NCBI GenBank assembly: GCA_964058845.1
Contig: CAXKVR010000006.1
Coordinates: 124,001-188,000 of the forward strand
Direction of reading: 5' to 3'
Source: Carex sylvatica
Lineage: Eukaryota; Streptophyta; Magnoliopsida; Poales; Cyperaceae
Length of the DNA: 64,000 bases
Below, one piece after another: positions 10,904 to 21,907 of the stretch; within the stretch, counting starts at the first letter, position 1; each line of letters starts with the position of its first letter. The notes beneath the pieces are model-generated. The model did no database searches, had not been told where the DNA came from, and saw only the letters and a program-made list of their open reading frames with translations. The translations under genes and the position numbers were made by a program.

Positions 10904-11460
10904 GGATCGGTTATAAACGCATATTAGTATCGGAACACAACCGATCCTGATGAAGGCGATACAGATACTACAATAATCTGGATCGGTTATTTAACCGATC
11001 CAGATAATCACCTATCTGGATCGGTTCCTTCAATGGAACCGATCCAGATAGTCTGTTATCTGGATCGGTTCTATAATAGTGAACCGATCCAGATAACTGA
11101 CTATCTGGATCGGTTTCTTATTATACAACCGATCCAGATAGTTATTTTCTGAATTTAAAAATTAAAAAATTCAGAAAATAACTATCTGGATCGGTTGTAT
11201 AATAAGAAACCGATCCAGATAGTCAGTTATCTGGATCGGTTCACTATTATAGAACCGATCCAGATAACAGACTATCTGGATCGGTTTCTTATTATACAAC
11301 CGATCCAGATAGTCTATTATCTGGATCGGTTTTCTATTATAGAACCGATCCTAATAGGGTTTAGGGTTTAGGGTTTATTTTTAATTATATTTTAATTTTT
11401 TAAATTTAGATTATTTACTATCTGGATCGGTTCTTAGCTTAGGAACCGATCCAGATAGTT
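10904..11460. repeat. Left subterminal GATCGGTT repeat array
   Basis: About 20 copies (counted by eye) of GATCGGTT/AACCGATC, mostly as short hairpins of the form TATCTGGATCGGTT...AACCGATCCAGATA. In En/Spm-type elements, subterminal motifs of this kind bind the second element-encoded protein. The block includes a near-perfect palindrome, about 11035-11288, with its centre at 11161/11162 and arms of about 122 bp. Confidence 0.85.
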
Positions 11461-11707
11461 AAATTGAATAAAAAAAATGGTTTTATTAAATGACCAGCGT
11501 CCATATTTTGCTGGCAAAAATTCTTGCTAAATTATCACAAATCCAAAATGTCACACATCCTAAAATTATGTTTCATACACATCCTAAATTAACTATCACA
11601 TACACATCCTAAATTAACTATCACATACACATCCTAAATTAAATATCATACACATCCTAAGTTATTACAAAAAATTCATGTTAATGCAAATTAAAATTAC
11701 ACACATC
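11461..11707. repeat. Short tandem repeats after the second CACTA gene
   Basis: Direct repeats of CATACACATCCTAAATTAA (several imperfect copies at about 11566-11665) lie just past the stop codon. They probably form part of the 3' untranslated region. Nothing else is seen. Confidence 0.5.
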
Positions 11708-14700
11708 CTACAATGTTTTAGTTATTTTCGGCCTAATCTCATCTAAAAAAATTCTAACCCACATTTTCCGCAAATCTCCCAAGCGTTGTACATTATGTTT
11801 AGCGGGAATATCCTGCATTTTTAAAAAGATAGAAGAGCATGGACAATTAATTTTGTATTTTATTATATTTGAAGCAAAAATTTATCATTACTTTTGAAAA
11901 ATATATAAATGCATATATACCCTTAAGTTCGGAAAAGAATCGAGTTGTTCGCTTATTATGTCTTGCATGAGCAACATGACATAATATGCACATTCCCAGC
12001 CGGCTGGTTGTTGTGGGCACTATATAACAAGTTTGTCAAAAATAAAATGTAAGTTAATGAGCATATATACCAATGATTTATATGTTTAGATATTCACAAA
12101 TTTTTGCATCTAGGTCCTTATAATCCTATCTCAATAGAAACTATTACCTTGCAATCATTATGAATCGTTAAAGTACCCATTTTCCTGGCGAAGGCACTGT
12201 TGAAATATGAACAAATTGAACAATCAGTACTTACGGGAGATATTTAAAACAATAATATAATAATAAAATCATTAGAATTCTAAACAAACGTAAAATTAAG
12301 AAAGTCACTTACTCCTCGACCGCAGCAGTGATCATTAGCATTTTTTTGCTCTTCTTATCGAAATCGTACACGTACAAGGAACGATCTCTTGGTATAAGCA
12401 CGGTCAATATCCAATGATTTCTGCATATTAGGTTTGTAGCATGTCATATTCTATAATTTATATGAATTGAAAGAAATATAATAAAATTATAATATATATA
12501 TAACACTAACATCTGATGGTAAGGTATAAAGATCAATCTCTTGTCCCGATTCTCTTGGAGTGCTTTCCTCATGTATTGAAGAACACCTCCCCGGTCATCA
12601 TGCAGCATGGTGGCATTTGTTCGCTGGGGGTCCATGAAACCAATCTGCTCATCGGGAAATTCCTCCTTGATGAATTTGTGCCAATACCTAAAAAAAAGAA
12701 GGCATACATGTGTTCTCAAGTTTGTGAAATTTGAATTAAAAGTACTGAATTATGCAATTATTACGAATATTAAACTCACAGCATCCATATCTGAATGACT
12801 GGTCCAGTGAGCCACTCCCGTGGTGTAAGCAAGGCCGCATAATCATCTGCATAAACGTATATGGACTCTGCTGAACAGAAAAGATCAAGTGGCGGATCGA
12901 TTTTGAATGGACTGCCATCTAGCTCTGAAAATCGATCACGCAGCTGGTTGAATGTTCGTCCCAGCTTTTCAAAATTGATATGATCAAACACCTTGCTGTG
13001 ACTCGTTGTTTTTCGATCTCCAGAAACTTGCACCTCTTCGCGTGGTTCCTGCAAAATTTCATAATAAATTGAAATAAAATCCAAAATCAACTATAACTAT
13101 ATCATATAGATACAAATTAAGAAGGCATAAAACTTAATAATAATATACCTCATCTGAACCTGTCAATATCATGGACATCGGCCATGCAGTGAAACTGCCG
13201 AGGACCGATGCAAGGGTTAACTGCTCGCCATTTGGTACAGGTAAGGGGAGTTCTATGAAGTCTGCATCACGAATAGCATCCACCGTTACTCTTGCATGGT
13301 CGGGCGGCATAGGCAAACCGTGAATTGTTTCACCTTCTACAACTGGAACATGAATTGTCCCTACGGCCACTACAAGAGTATTCCCACCTACATTCGCCTG
13401 GAGTCTGCACCTTAGTTCTGCCTCATGTACAAATACATGTATTTACTCGAATAAAATCTAAATATGTATGAAATTAAAGCATAGACCTACTGATTCAAAT
13501 CTGAATTTGCATTACCTCAGTAAACTCGGAAAGATTTGCAGATGGTTTGACTGACTGACAGCTGCTCTGAACGACTGTTGGGCTATACGTCTTTTCTTGT
13601 TGGCCCATGGTCTGCCGAAGCATTATTGCAAGCTCAGCTTTCATTTCTTCTTTCATTTCTTCTTTCATTTCTTGCCGCAATCTCTGCTCCATTCCTCTTA
13701 CTCTCTCCTCCACTCTTTGATCCACTCTCGCATCAAATTCTTCTTCGAATCTCGAGTAAGTAACAGTGTGTTTTCTCCTTGTCGAGCTCTTACCGAATGC
13801 TGTTGTAATTGGAAGCAGACCGCCCACTGCTCTCACCCTCCCGGGATGTTCCCGATTTGGCAGAGATTTTCCCAGAACATCATTGTATCGTACGACGGCC
13901 AACTGGCCTTGTTTAAAGGCCGCTTCTTGTTCTTCCTGAAATGACCACATAAATGTTACAACAAAATAAATTAAAGTTGAAGTTTCAATGAATGACAATA
14001 TCTAAATACTCACAATTCTGGTGATAACCGGTAAGTATGTTTCTGGATAAAAGCGTTCATTGGTCTCTTCTGAGAGCTTCTGTCTTCCTAGTTTCCACGT
14101 GACGTGCCTATGCTCAACCGACAAATCAATAAGCTCCTCTGGTGTCAATGCAGTAGCAGTTGACCCTTGGGAAGACGGATCACTAGATGCTTGCTCGTTT
14201 GCAATCGTCTGCATAGCATCTCTGAGTCTACTCTGAAAACCCTCACCGGTATAACCTCTGGATCCTAAGAAATGCGGATTCTCGTTGTGGGCCTGATTCT
14301 CCTTTCCAATCTTACTGGAATCCTACAATTTGAACAAAGAAACAATTAGTCTCAATTATAAAAAAATTTGAATTCTTAATTAATTATACATAAGGTAGGT
14401 GGTTCATAGTAACTATCATACAGCAAATTTCTCCGTCTCTCGGTACTTGCAAAATTCTTCCCAGTCTTGTTCTTCAATCTGGAGCTTATCAAAATCGGGC
14501 GTCTCACCCTTGCGCCACACTTTAGTCATTTCGGTTCGCCACTTCCGGTGACAAGTAGACATTTTCTGATAATAATATTTCTGCACCTCTTCGTTGTCGA
14601 TTATGCCCCAGTCCACCTTACAAACAAATAGAAATAAAAAATTTAGAGTTAGTTAATATCAAAAGAAATCTTGTGAAATTAGCAGCAAAATTTGTTTACC

Positions 14701-14948
14701 TTAAGTATTTCCCATATTTTTTGCTTTTTCTCATCTGGAACATCTTTCCATCGTTGGAACCTTAGAGAAACATTCCTTCTTACCAATATCCCAAATTCCG
14801 TTGCAAAACTCGTCGTATCTCGAGTAACAACCGGCCTGTAAAATTTGTCAAGTTCCAGCTGTTTGTCTTTCTCGTTGAACTTCTCCTTAATTTTGTTAGG
14901 CCCTCTTCTTTTCTTCTTAGCTGAGACTATGTCACCATCACTTTCCAT
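11708..14948 (-). CDS. CACTA second gene: Transposase_24 fused to Ulp1-like protease
   Basis: My exon model (minus strand) is 14948-14700, 14616-14422, 14322-14014, 13935-13516, 13421-13149, 13048-12780, 12687-12511, 12420-12313, 12196-12148, 12019-11921, 11812-11708. All junctions are GT-AG. The sum is 2253 bases, giving 750 residues and a stop without a break. Residues 1-390 are a Transposase_24-type region (RGPNKIKEKF near the start, HPGRVRAVGG near 290, and a heptad-like charged stretch with repeated MKEE at about 313-362). Residues about 485-750 are a C48/Ulp1-like cysteine protease: His633 in NHW, Asp650 in YVYDFD, Gln687 in CPQQP, Cys693 in GWECAYYVM. The full catalytic set is therefore present. 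Such proteases act on SUMO-like conjugates in the family; its target here is unknown. An acceptor-like TTGCTTCAG just before the ATG suggests an upstream non-coding exon. By position it corresponds to the TNPA-type partner protein. Confidence 0.85.
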
Positions 14949-14969
14949 ATCTGAAGCAAGAATTAGCAA

Positions 14970-15900
14970 TTAGGATTAACTTAATGCCAAATAAAATTTG
15001 ATAATACTTGAGCGATACCATATAAAATTAGCAATATCATTTGGAACAATTAAATAGGCATATTTGAGTAAAAAGGTTTAACAATATTTCGATTATAACT
15101 CAATTAAGCAACTAGGGTTAACAATATTCCGATTTAGCAACTAGGGTTAGCTCTATGCCAAAAAAATTAAATTACCAATACTTGAGCAATACCATATAAA
15201 ATTCTCACAATGCCTTGGTACCAAGTATACTTGAGTAGCTAGGGTGAACAATCAAAGTTGCTTCATAATTTATTATGAAATATATATATATATATATATA
15301 TATATAGTAATGACCACATCAATACAATTAGAGACATCAATACAAGCTTAATTATTGAAGTACAAGAAAGCATAATTTCTTATTCTCTATTACCATGCTT
15401 TGGTATTGGAGCTGAGAATAATGAGATGTAGGAAAGATTGGCATCGGTTACTTGTAGAAATCATACAATTTGAGGCTTCTTAAGTTTACGAGAATCATAC
15501 AATTTGGTTCACTTCTAATTATTTCGCGCGTGAATTAAGTACAAATAAATGGTTCAGTAATATACATGTTACATGTATTTAACAACAGACATTGCTTTCA
15601 CCTATTTGGTAAGCCTTTTGCAGCAAGCCAGAAACTGTAACTAATTAGTAATTAGGTTCCATTCAACACTGGTACAAGCCGTATTCTCGCCAAGCTACTA
15701 TATATTCTCATTAAGAAATTTCACTATATATGAATGATCATATGAAGGTGCATATTTCTGTCAATTCAGTCTACTTATTTGCTACAACCAAAGAATTCAT
15801 AATTACGGCATGCACCATGCACCATATATATTACAAATAATAGACTATCTCCAACAATTTCTAATCCGAATTTTCCAAAATTTCTAAATAATTCCTACTA
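14970..15900. other. Intergenic part of the CACTA element
   Basis: There is no gene. It contains a degenerate direct repeat (about 14970-15060 against 15110-15215, sharing CTTGAG.AATACCATATAAAA) and an (AT)n tract near 15280-15306. It lies upstream of the Transposase_24/Ulp1 gene and probably holds a 5' intron. Confidence 0.5.
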
Positions 15901-15911
15901 AATTGATTTTG

Positions 15912-16137
15912 TTAAAGGGAGAGGGAGGCGGAGCCGACGAGCCGACGATGGGGTGGAAGAGAGAAGCACGGCGGGGTGGAACTAGCCGACGGACTAGGGT
16001 TTTGAGAAGGAGAGGAAGAGAGACGCACGGCGGAGCTAGGGTTTTGAAACTTGTGAAATTTTTGGCTAAGTGCTTGAGGAGAAGAGGAAGGGAGGCCACG
16101 CTTTTGAAAATTTTCCAAATTTTGGCTAAGTGAACCG
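15912..16137 (-). promoter_or_regulatory. GC-rich putative 5' exon or promoter of the second CACTA gene
   Basis: A marked GC-rich island in AT-rich DNA. It contains a repeated unit ending TTTTTGGCTAAGTG / TTTTGGCTAAGTG. Read on the minus strand it has a 68-codon frame rich in Ser and Pro without recognisable motifs. Its place between the internal repeat cluster and the first coding exon fits a 5' leader. The function is inferred only from position. Confidence 0.35.
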
Positions 16138-16147
16138 GCGCCCTAAT

Positions 16148-16600
16148 AGAGTATCAAGATCGGTTCAAACTTCAGAACCTATCCTGATGCCTATCTGGAT
16201 CGGTTCTTTAGTAAGGAACCGATCCAGATAGGAATCAGGATCGGTTCTGAAGTTAGAACCGATCTTGATACGTTTTTAAATTTAAAAATAAAATGGTGCA
16301 TTTAATAGAGTATCAAGATCGGTTCAAACCTGAGAACCGATCCTGATTCCTATCTGGATCGGTTCGTTACTAAAGAACCGATCCAGATAGGAATCAGGAT
16401 CGGTTCTCAGGTTTGAACCGATCTTGATACGTTTTTAATACTTTTTTAAATTTAAAAATAAAACAGTGCCCCCAAAATAGTATTAGGATCGGTTCAAACC
16501 TCAGAACCGATCCTGATGTGTATCTGTATCGGTTCTTTAGTAAGGAACCGATCCAGATAGGCATCAGGATCGGTTCTCAGGTTTGAACCGATCTTGATAC
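16148..16600. repeat. Internal GATCGGTT repeat cluster
   Basis: About 16 copies of GATCGGTT/AACCGATC in three tandem units of roughly 150 bp (each ATCAAGATCGGTTCAAAC ... GAACCGATCTTGATAC). They are the same type as the right subterminal array at 21908-22336. The cluster lies between the two genes, just upstream of the second one. Confidence 0.85.
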
Positions 16601-17352
16601 TCTATTAAATTTAAATATGATAATAAATATGTATAAGTTATCAGATATTTAGAATGTTATTTTTTAAAATAATTTTATAAGTAATTTACAAATAACTTAT
16701 ATAATTTATAAATAATGTATATGTTATGATATTATATGTATAAGTTATCATATTTTGATATATAAATGATTTTTTAAATATTTTTTTTAAAAATAAGTTA
16801 TCATATTTTGATATATAAATTACATTTTAAAACTTATTTGATTATTATTTTTAGTGGTTTGAAAATTTTAAAACTAAATAAATTTCATGCTTCTTAATTG
16901 AAATCTTATTTGATGTGACAAATATTTGTAGCTTACATTTTGTAGATAATTTATGAAGAAATCATTATTTAGAAATAATTTTTAGAGAGTAATGTTCTTT
17001 AACATTTCTCATTATAACAATTTATTTTTAAAAAATTTTCTTGAATTTTTGAGAAGTAATTTATTAATGCACAATTTGTACACACAAATATAGGGAAAAC
17101 ACCATCTGGATCGGTTCCTACCTCCAGAACCGATCCAGATGGTGTTTTCCCTATATTTGTGGTTTACATATAACATGAAAATAAATAAGTTACAAGAAAC
17201 ATTAATTGAAGAATATATAACTTGCATGCATGCTTTTCATTGTCTAGTGTTTCAATGCATCATGAAAAAAGAAAAATTTCTTAAGTCAACGATATTAAAT
17301 AATAATAAATCACATTTTTTATATTTTTATATTTTGACATACCAATAAAAAT
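16601..17352. other. AT-rich spacer with a near-perfect hairpin
   Basis: There is no gene. At 17083-17161 a near-perfect hairpin (35-bp arms, 9-base loop) reads CACAAATATAGGGAAAACAC, then CATCTGGATCGGTTC, loop, and the mirror. It carries one inverted pair of the subterminal motif and lies about 190 bp past the stop codon of the transposase gene. Confidence 0.6.
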
Positions 17353-20300
17353 TTAGGGATTATTGCCAGTGGGAACTTCAATCCATTCTCCTTCATTGTG
17401 ATCGTTGCGCGTGTGACTTGTCTTGTTATCCTCACCGGTTGGTAAAGATGCCATGCCAGTGGAAAACGGTGGTATCTCATCAAAATGATCGTACGCTTCT
17501 TCGTCTTCTACATTATCAATCCCGATGATACGTCTTTTACCAGAGAGGACAACATGTCTTGAACGATCGGCCGGATCAGTAACGTAGAACACTTGCGTGG
17601 CTTGTCTTGCAAGTATAAATGGATCGTCCTTGTATCCAGCCTTACTGAAATCCACTAGAATAAAACCATCTTCGTCGACTTTAACCCCCCTACGGTTATC
17701 GACCCATTTACACATAAATAACGGAATGTTAAATTTTCTATAATCTACCTCCCAAATTTCTTCAACAAATATGTAATATGACATTGATGCATGCGATGGT
17801 CCGGCACCTTTAGGATCTGATAAATCACTCGAAACGGCTACTAACGTCACTCCACTGTTTTGCACAGTACTCTTTGAATCTTGATTTCTTGTGTAAAATG
17901 TGTACCCGTTGATGTCATATCCTTGGAAGGTCCTCACGACGTGGACTGGACCAAGAGCCAACAATTTCACAGTTTCTGTAATATTTTCTCCCTCTGGAGC
18001 TTGCACGACTCTCCGTGTAAACCATCCCTCAAACTTTTTATTGTGTTCGCTGATTAACCACTTGTTGGATTTCTTAGGATTCTGTTGCCGCAAGAGAGTC
18101 ATATGCTCGTCCCAAAAAGGATGAACGTCAGTGAGGTGTTGTAAAACATATAAATGTGCTAGTGACATCATTGTACTATCGGGCTCGAATAATTTTGCAC
18201 CGATTGTGCCTACCCCATGAAGTCGACCCTCGTGCCGAGATTTAGGGATGCCTATAGCTTTGACATCATCCATATAATTAGTACAAAACTCAATAACCTC
18301 TTCGGCAGCATAAGCTTTTACGATGCTTCCCTCAGGCCGATATCGATTCCTGACATATGCCTTTAACAATCCCATGTATCTCTCGAACGGATACATGTAC
18401 CTCAAGAAAACAGGTCCGCACATCTTAATTTCTCTAATTAGGTGAACAATTAAATGAACCATGATATCAAAAAAAGACGGCGGAAAATACATTTCAAGAT
18501 GACAAAGAGTGACAACAACCTCCTTCTGCAGAGCATCTAGCATATCGGGATCACTTACTTTGCAACATATGGCATTAAAGAAAAAACAAAGCTTCGTGAT
18601 GGTCTGCCTAACACACTTTGGCAATATGCCCCGAATTGCAACAGGAAGAAGCTGTGTCATTAAAACATGACAGTCATGAGACTTCATTCCTGTCAATTTT
18701 AAATCTTCCAGTGAAACTAGGTTTTTAATATTCGAAGAATATCCAGATGGAAATTTGACACCATGAAGGCATTCCAATAAGCTTTTTTTCTCTGCTTTCG
18801 ACAGCGTATGCATTGCAGGTTTTAGATACGTACAAAATTTCCCATTTTCTCTTTCCTTCTCTGCTGGTTGTAGATCCGACCGTATGTTCAGGAATTGCAT
18901 GTCTTTCCGAGCATTGATACCATCCTTAGTCTTACCCGGAATATTCAATAGTGTTCCAACTAGGCTATCACACACATTTTTAACCACATGCATCACATCG
19001 AGACAATGTCGAACATCTAAGTGCTGCCAGTATGGTAAATCCCAGAATATTGACCTCTTCTTCCAACTAATTTTCGGTGCCCCTTTCTTTCTCACCACCT
19101 TCTTTTTAAATTTTCCAAATTGAACTTTGATATCCTTCACTCGCGAATAAACAGCTTTACCGGTCAACGGATAATTTACTCTGGTATTCTCGGTCTTTCC
19201 ATTGAATTCTTTCTTTCTCTTTCGGTGTGCATGGTTGGCAGGAAGAAATCTACGATGACCCATGTACACATTTTTAGAGGAATTAGGTAGCCACACATCG
19301 ACTGTATCGTCTAGGCAAACAGGGCATGCTTTCTCTCCTTTGACACTGTAACCCGACAAATTTCCATAAGCAGGAAAATCATTAATGGTGCAGAAAATCA
19401 TGGCCCGTAAAGTGAATTTCTCCTTGCTGTATGCATCAAATATCTGCACTCCGGGTTGCCATAATTCTTTTAAATCATCGATCAATGGCGCTAGATACAC
19501 ATCTATGTCGTTCCCGGGCTGTTTGGGTCCTGATATGAGCAAGGTCAACATGATGTATTTGCGTTTCATACATAACCAAGGCGGAAGATTATAAATGCAC
19601 AATAAAACCGGCCAACTGCTGTGCTTGCTGCTCATGCTACTGTGCGGATTTATTCCATCTGCACTCAGCCCAAGCTTAAGATTTCTAGGGTCACATCCGA
19701 ATTCGGGGAACTCTCTGTCAATATTTCTCCACTGAGGAGAATCAGCGGGGTGCCGTAATTTCCCGTCTTTCTTTCGGTTATCGGCATGCCAACGCACTAA
19801 TTTCGCATCTTTAGCATTTGAGAACAAACGTTTCAATCTCGGTTTCACGGGGAGGTACCACAATGCTTTTGCCGGAGGTCCTTTATTCGGTTTGTAATCA
19901 TCACTTTTATCGCCTGTTAACTGCTTTGGTTTGAAACGTGATGCTCCACATTTTGGACACTCGTGAAGATCTTTATACTCGGATCGATATAATATACAAT
20001 CATTTGGACACGCATGTATTCTTTGAACTTCCAAATCCACTGGGCACAATATTTTCTTCGCTTCATAAACATTTGGTGGTATCTCGTTTCCATCCGGAAG
20101 TATTTCTTTTAAAGTTTGTAATAACCCAGTAAAACTTTTATCACTCCAACCGTTAGATGCTTTAAGGTTATACAATTTTAATACACCTTTCAATTTTGAA
20201 AATTTAGAACAACCAGGGTACAATTCTTTATTAGAATCTTCGTACAAATTCTCAAATAAACAATACTGCTTATCATTATCAAAATCATCTTCTAAATCAC

Positions 20301-20721
20301 GTAACATTTGATCAAAATTATCACATTTATCTACCACCATATCATCATTTTCTTCGGTATGGTATTCCTGATCCTCAGTACGAGCACCTATATCGATTTC
20401 CAATCCCCGTAGATCATTCCCGTCGTTTCCACCGGTATGGTATTTCTGATGCTCAGTACCAGTGCCTATGTCGGTTGGCAAACTCTCATCGTGCCATAAC
20501 CAACACTTATATCCTTGCTTGAATCCACGACGGATTAAATGGTTCCTCACTTGGTTCGAGTTGGAGAATTTTTGACCATTGTTACAATCACGGCAAGGAC
20601 ACGACATCAGTGCACTCCCCTTATTCGCCATATCTTCCGTAGCAACTCTGATAAATTCCTCGACACCTGTCATATATTCATCAGACAGACGTGATACTTC
20701 GTACATCCAACTGCGGCCCAT
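17353..20721 (-). CDS. TNP2-type CACTA transposase
   Basis: Uninterrupted 1122-residue protein. The first ATG is at 20721 (MGRSWMYEV); a TTG two codons upstream is not taken as the start. Order of regions: transposase-associated N-terminal domain (about 1-80, with CPCRDC); a C4 zinc-like cluster (CPND..CPKCG at about 238-259); Transposase_21 catalytic domain (about 285-500), with the conserved acidic motifs SADGINPH (about 353-359) and INDFPAYGNLSG (about 446-457) and a CPVC pair; a DUF4218-like region with HDCHVLMTQLLP and PFERYMG; and a DUF4216-like region near 940-1010. Transposase_21 proteins of the CMC superfamily use an RNase H-like DDE fold. I did not assign the full triad. The length and lack of stops fit a functional transposase. 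The 192-bp foldback just upstream (20822-21013) may lie in its leader or promoter. Confidence 0.92.
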   Translation of the reverse strand: MGRSWMYEVSRLSDEYMTGVEEFIRVATEDMANKGSALMSCPCRDCNNGQKFSNSNQVRNHLIRRGFKQGYKCWLWHDESLPTDIGTGTEHQKYHTGGNDGNDLRGLEIDIGARTEDQEYHTEENDDMVVDKCDNFDQMLRDLEDDFDNDKQYCLFENLYEDSNKELYPGCSKFSKLKGVLKLYNLKASNGWSDKSFTGLLQTLKEILPDGNEIPPNVYEAKKILCPVDLEVQRIHACPNDCILYRSEYKDLHECPKCGASRFKPKQLTGDKSDDYKPNKGPPAKALWYLPVKPRLKRLFSNAKDAKLVRWHADNRKKDGKLRHPADSPQWRNIDREFPEFGCDPRNLKLGLSADGINPHSSMSSKHSSWPVLLCIYNLPPWLCMKRKYIMLTLLISGPKQPGNDIDVYLAPLIDDLKELWQPGVQIFDAYSKEKFTLRAMIFCTINDFPAYGNLSGYSVKGEKACPVCLDDTVDVWLPNSSKNVYMGHRRFLPANHAHRKRKKEFNGKTENTRVNYPLTGKAVYSRVKDIKVQFGKFKKKVVRKKGAPKISWKKRSIFWDLPYWQHLDVRHCLDVMHVVKNVCDSLVGTLLNIPGKTKDGINARKDMQFLNIRSDLQPAEKERENGKFCTYLKPAMHTLSKAEKKSLLECLHGVKFPSGYSSNIKNLVSLEDLKLTGMKSHDCHVLMTQLLPVAIRGILPKCVRQTITKLCFFFNAICCKVSDPDMLDALQKEVVVTLCHLEMYFPPSFFDIMVHLIVHLIREIKMCGPVFLRYMYPFERYMGLLKAYVRNRYRPEGSIVKAYAAEEVIEFCTNYMDDVKAIGIPKSRHEGRLHGVGTIGAKLFEPDSTMMSLAHLYVLQHLTDVHPFWDEHMTLLRQQNPKKSNKWLISEHNKKFEGWFTRRVVQAPEGENITETVKLLALGPVHVVRTFQGYDINGYTFYTRNQDSKSTVQNSGVTLVAVSSDLSDPKGAGPSHASMSYYIFVEEIWEVDYRKFNIPLFMCKWVDNRRGVKVDEDGFILVDFSKAGYKDDPFILARQATQVFYVTDPADRSRHVVLSGKRRIIGIDNVEDEEAYDHFDEIPPFSTGMASLPTGEDNKTSHTRNDHNEGEWIEVPTGNNP

Positions 20722-20821
20722 CCGCAATTATAATAAAACACAATTAATTAAGAACAAGGTTGGAGAGCTTAGTTCTGTTCACAATAGGGCTTACATGGGG
20801 CCGGGTTACCATCCTATCCCA

Positions 20822-21013
20822 CTCTCTGAATACTTTGTCTCAGTAGTGGCCGCATGTTAGTCGTGTTTTAGCATTTAAGAAAATTTCGGCAGCATTTCCC
20901 CTTAGTTCCCCGATATTCGGGAAACTAAGTGGAAATGCTGCCGAAATTTTTTTAAATGCTAAAACACGACTAACATGTGGCCACATCCTAAATGAGACAA
21001 AGTATTCAGAGAG
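20822..21013. repeat. Foldback element upstream of the transposase start
   Basis: The outer ends are CTCTCTGAATACTTTGTCTC and its mirror GAGACAAAGTATTCAGAGAG. The arms are about 85 bp with few mismatches, and the loop lies near 20917 (CCCCGATATTCGGG). It is non-coding and MITE-like, about 100 bp upstream of the transposase ATG. A transcript through it would form a long hairpin. Confidence 0.75.
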
Positions 21014-21905
21014 CAGTCCCAAAACGGGGACTATTCAAAATTAATCCCTAATGGATTAATTTTGAACGGGTATCATGACCTAAAGGCATTAATAATGCGG
21101 TTGTGGCTCATAAGACAGTACTCTAGCTACATATCTAGCTAATATAAATACATCTCTTACAAAAAAAAAATACATTAATTAATGCACAAAAATGATTAAA
21201 CATGAAACTTCTAGGTTGTACTTACAACTTTTTTGGATGACGGATCGAGTGAGATGAAAATATATCGCTGCACCAAATATCTCAATAATAGCCAATCTAC
21301 AAAATTAAACCATCGATCGTTAAGAGATGTACATAACATGCATGTTATATATCCTACAACTTGAAATGAAAAAAATGCCCATATAGCATATATATAGAAA
21401 ATCTTGAAATAAGAAGAGATATTCAAACTTATAAAGAAAATCTCCACATATAAAGAATAACTCATATGTAGTTCATATATTAGCTCATATATAGCATATA
21501 TGCATATATATATATGCATGTGCATCCAAGTCTCCACATATAAAAAAAAACTTGAAATGAAAAGTTGCTAGGTATTCAAACTTATAATTAAAAGCTTGTG
21601 GAACCAACAAAAGAGCTGAATCAAGGCTATAAGGTTTAGATTTTGAGCGGGCCGGATCATAACTCACTTCTCATATATATATAGGATTTAGGGTTTAGGG
21701 TTTGAACCGAATTAATTATAAAGCTAATAAATGGTGCTCTACTAGTAATAACAAACTTGAGAAAAGAGATGATCAGTACCTCAGAAAAGAGAGGTGAGAT
21801 AGCTGAAGTAATGTAGGGCGAAATAGCTGCTGCGCTAATTAAGAGAGGCGACAGAGGAAGAGAAACGAGATTCTGACAATAATGGAACTGAATTAACTTT
21901 TCATA
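21014..21905. other. 5' region of the CACTA transposase unit
   Basis: There is no convincing gene. AT-rich DNA with repeated CATATATAG motifs (21370-21520) and a telomere-like AGGGTTTAGGGTTTGA at about 21688-21703. It probably contains the promoter and leader of the transposase, read on the minus strand. Confidence 0.4.
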
Positions 21906-21907
21906 TG

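Noticed and set aside
10904..11460. CRISPR-like array
   Set aside because: The regular repeats are inverted pairs in a plant CACTA end; no spacers of uniform length and no cas genes.
17353..20727. Transposase start at the TTG two codons upstream
   Set aside because: The first true ATG is at 20721 and begins MGRSWMYEV, as in related TNP2 proteins.
21688..21703. Interstitial telomere tract (AGGGTTTAGGGTTTGA)
   Set aside because: Fewer than three units; short telomere-like strings also occur near 11357-11375 and are common in plant promoters and CACTA ends.
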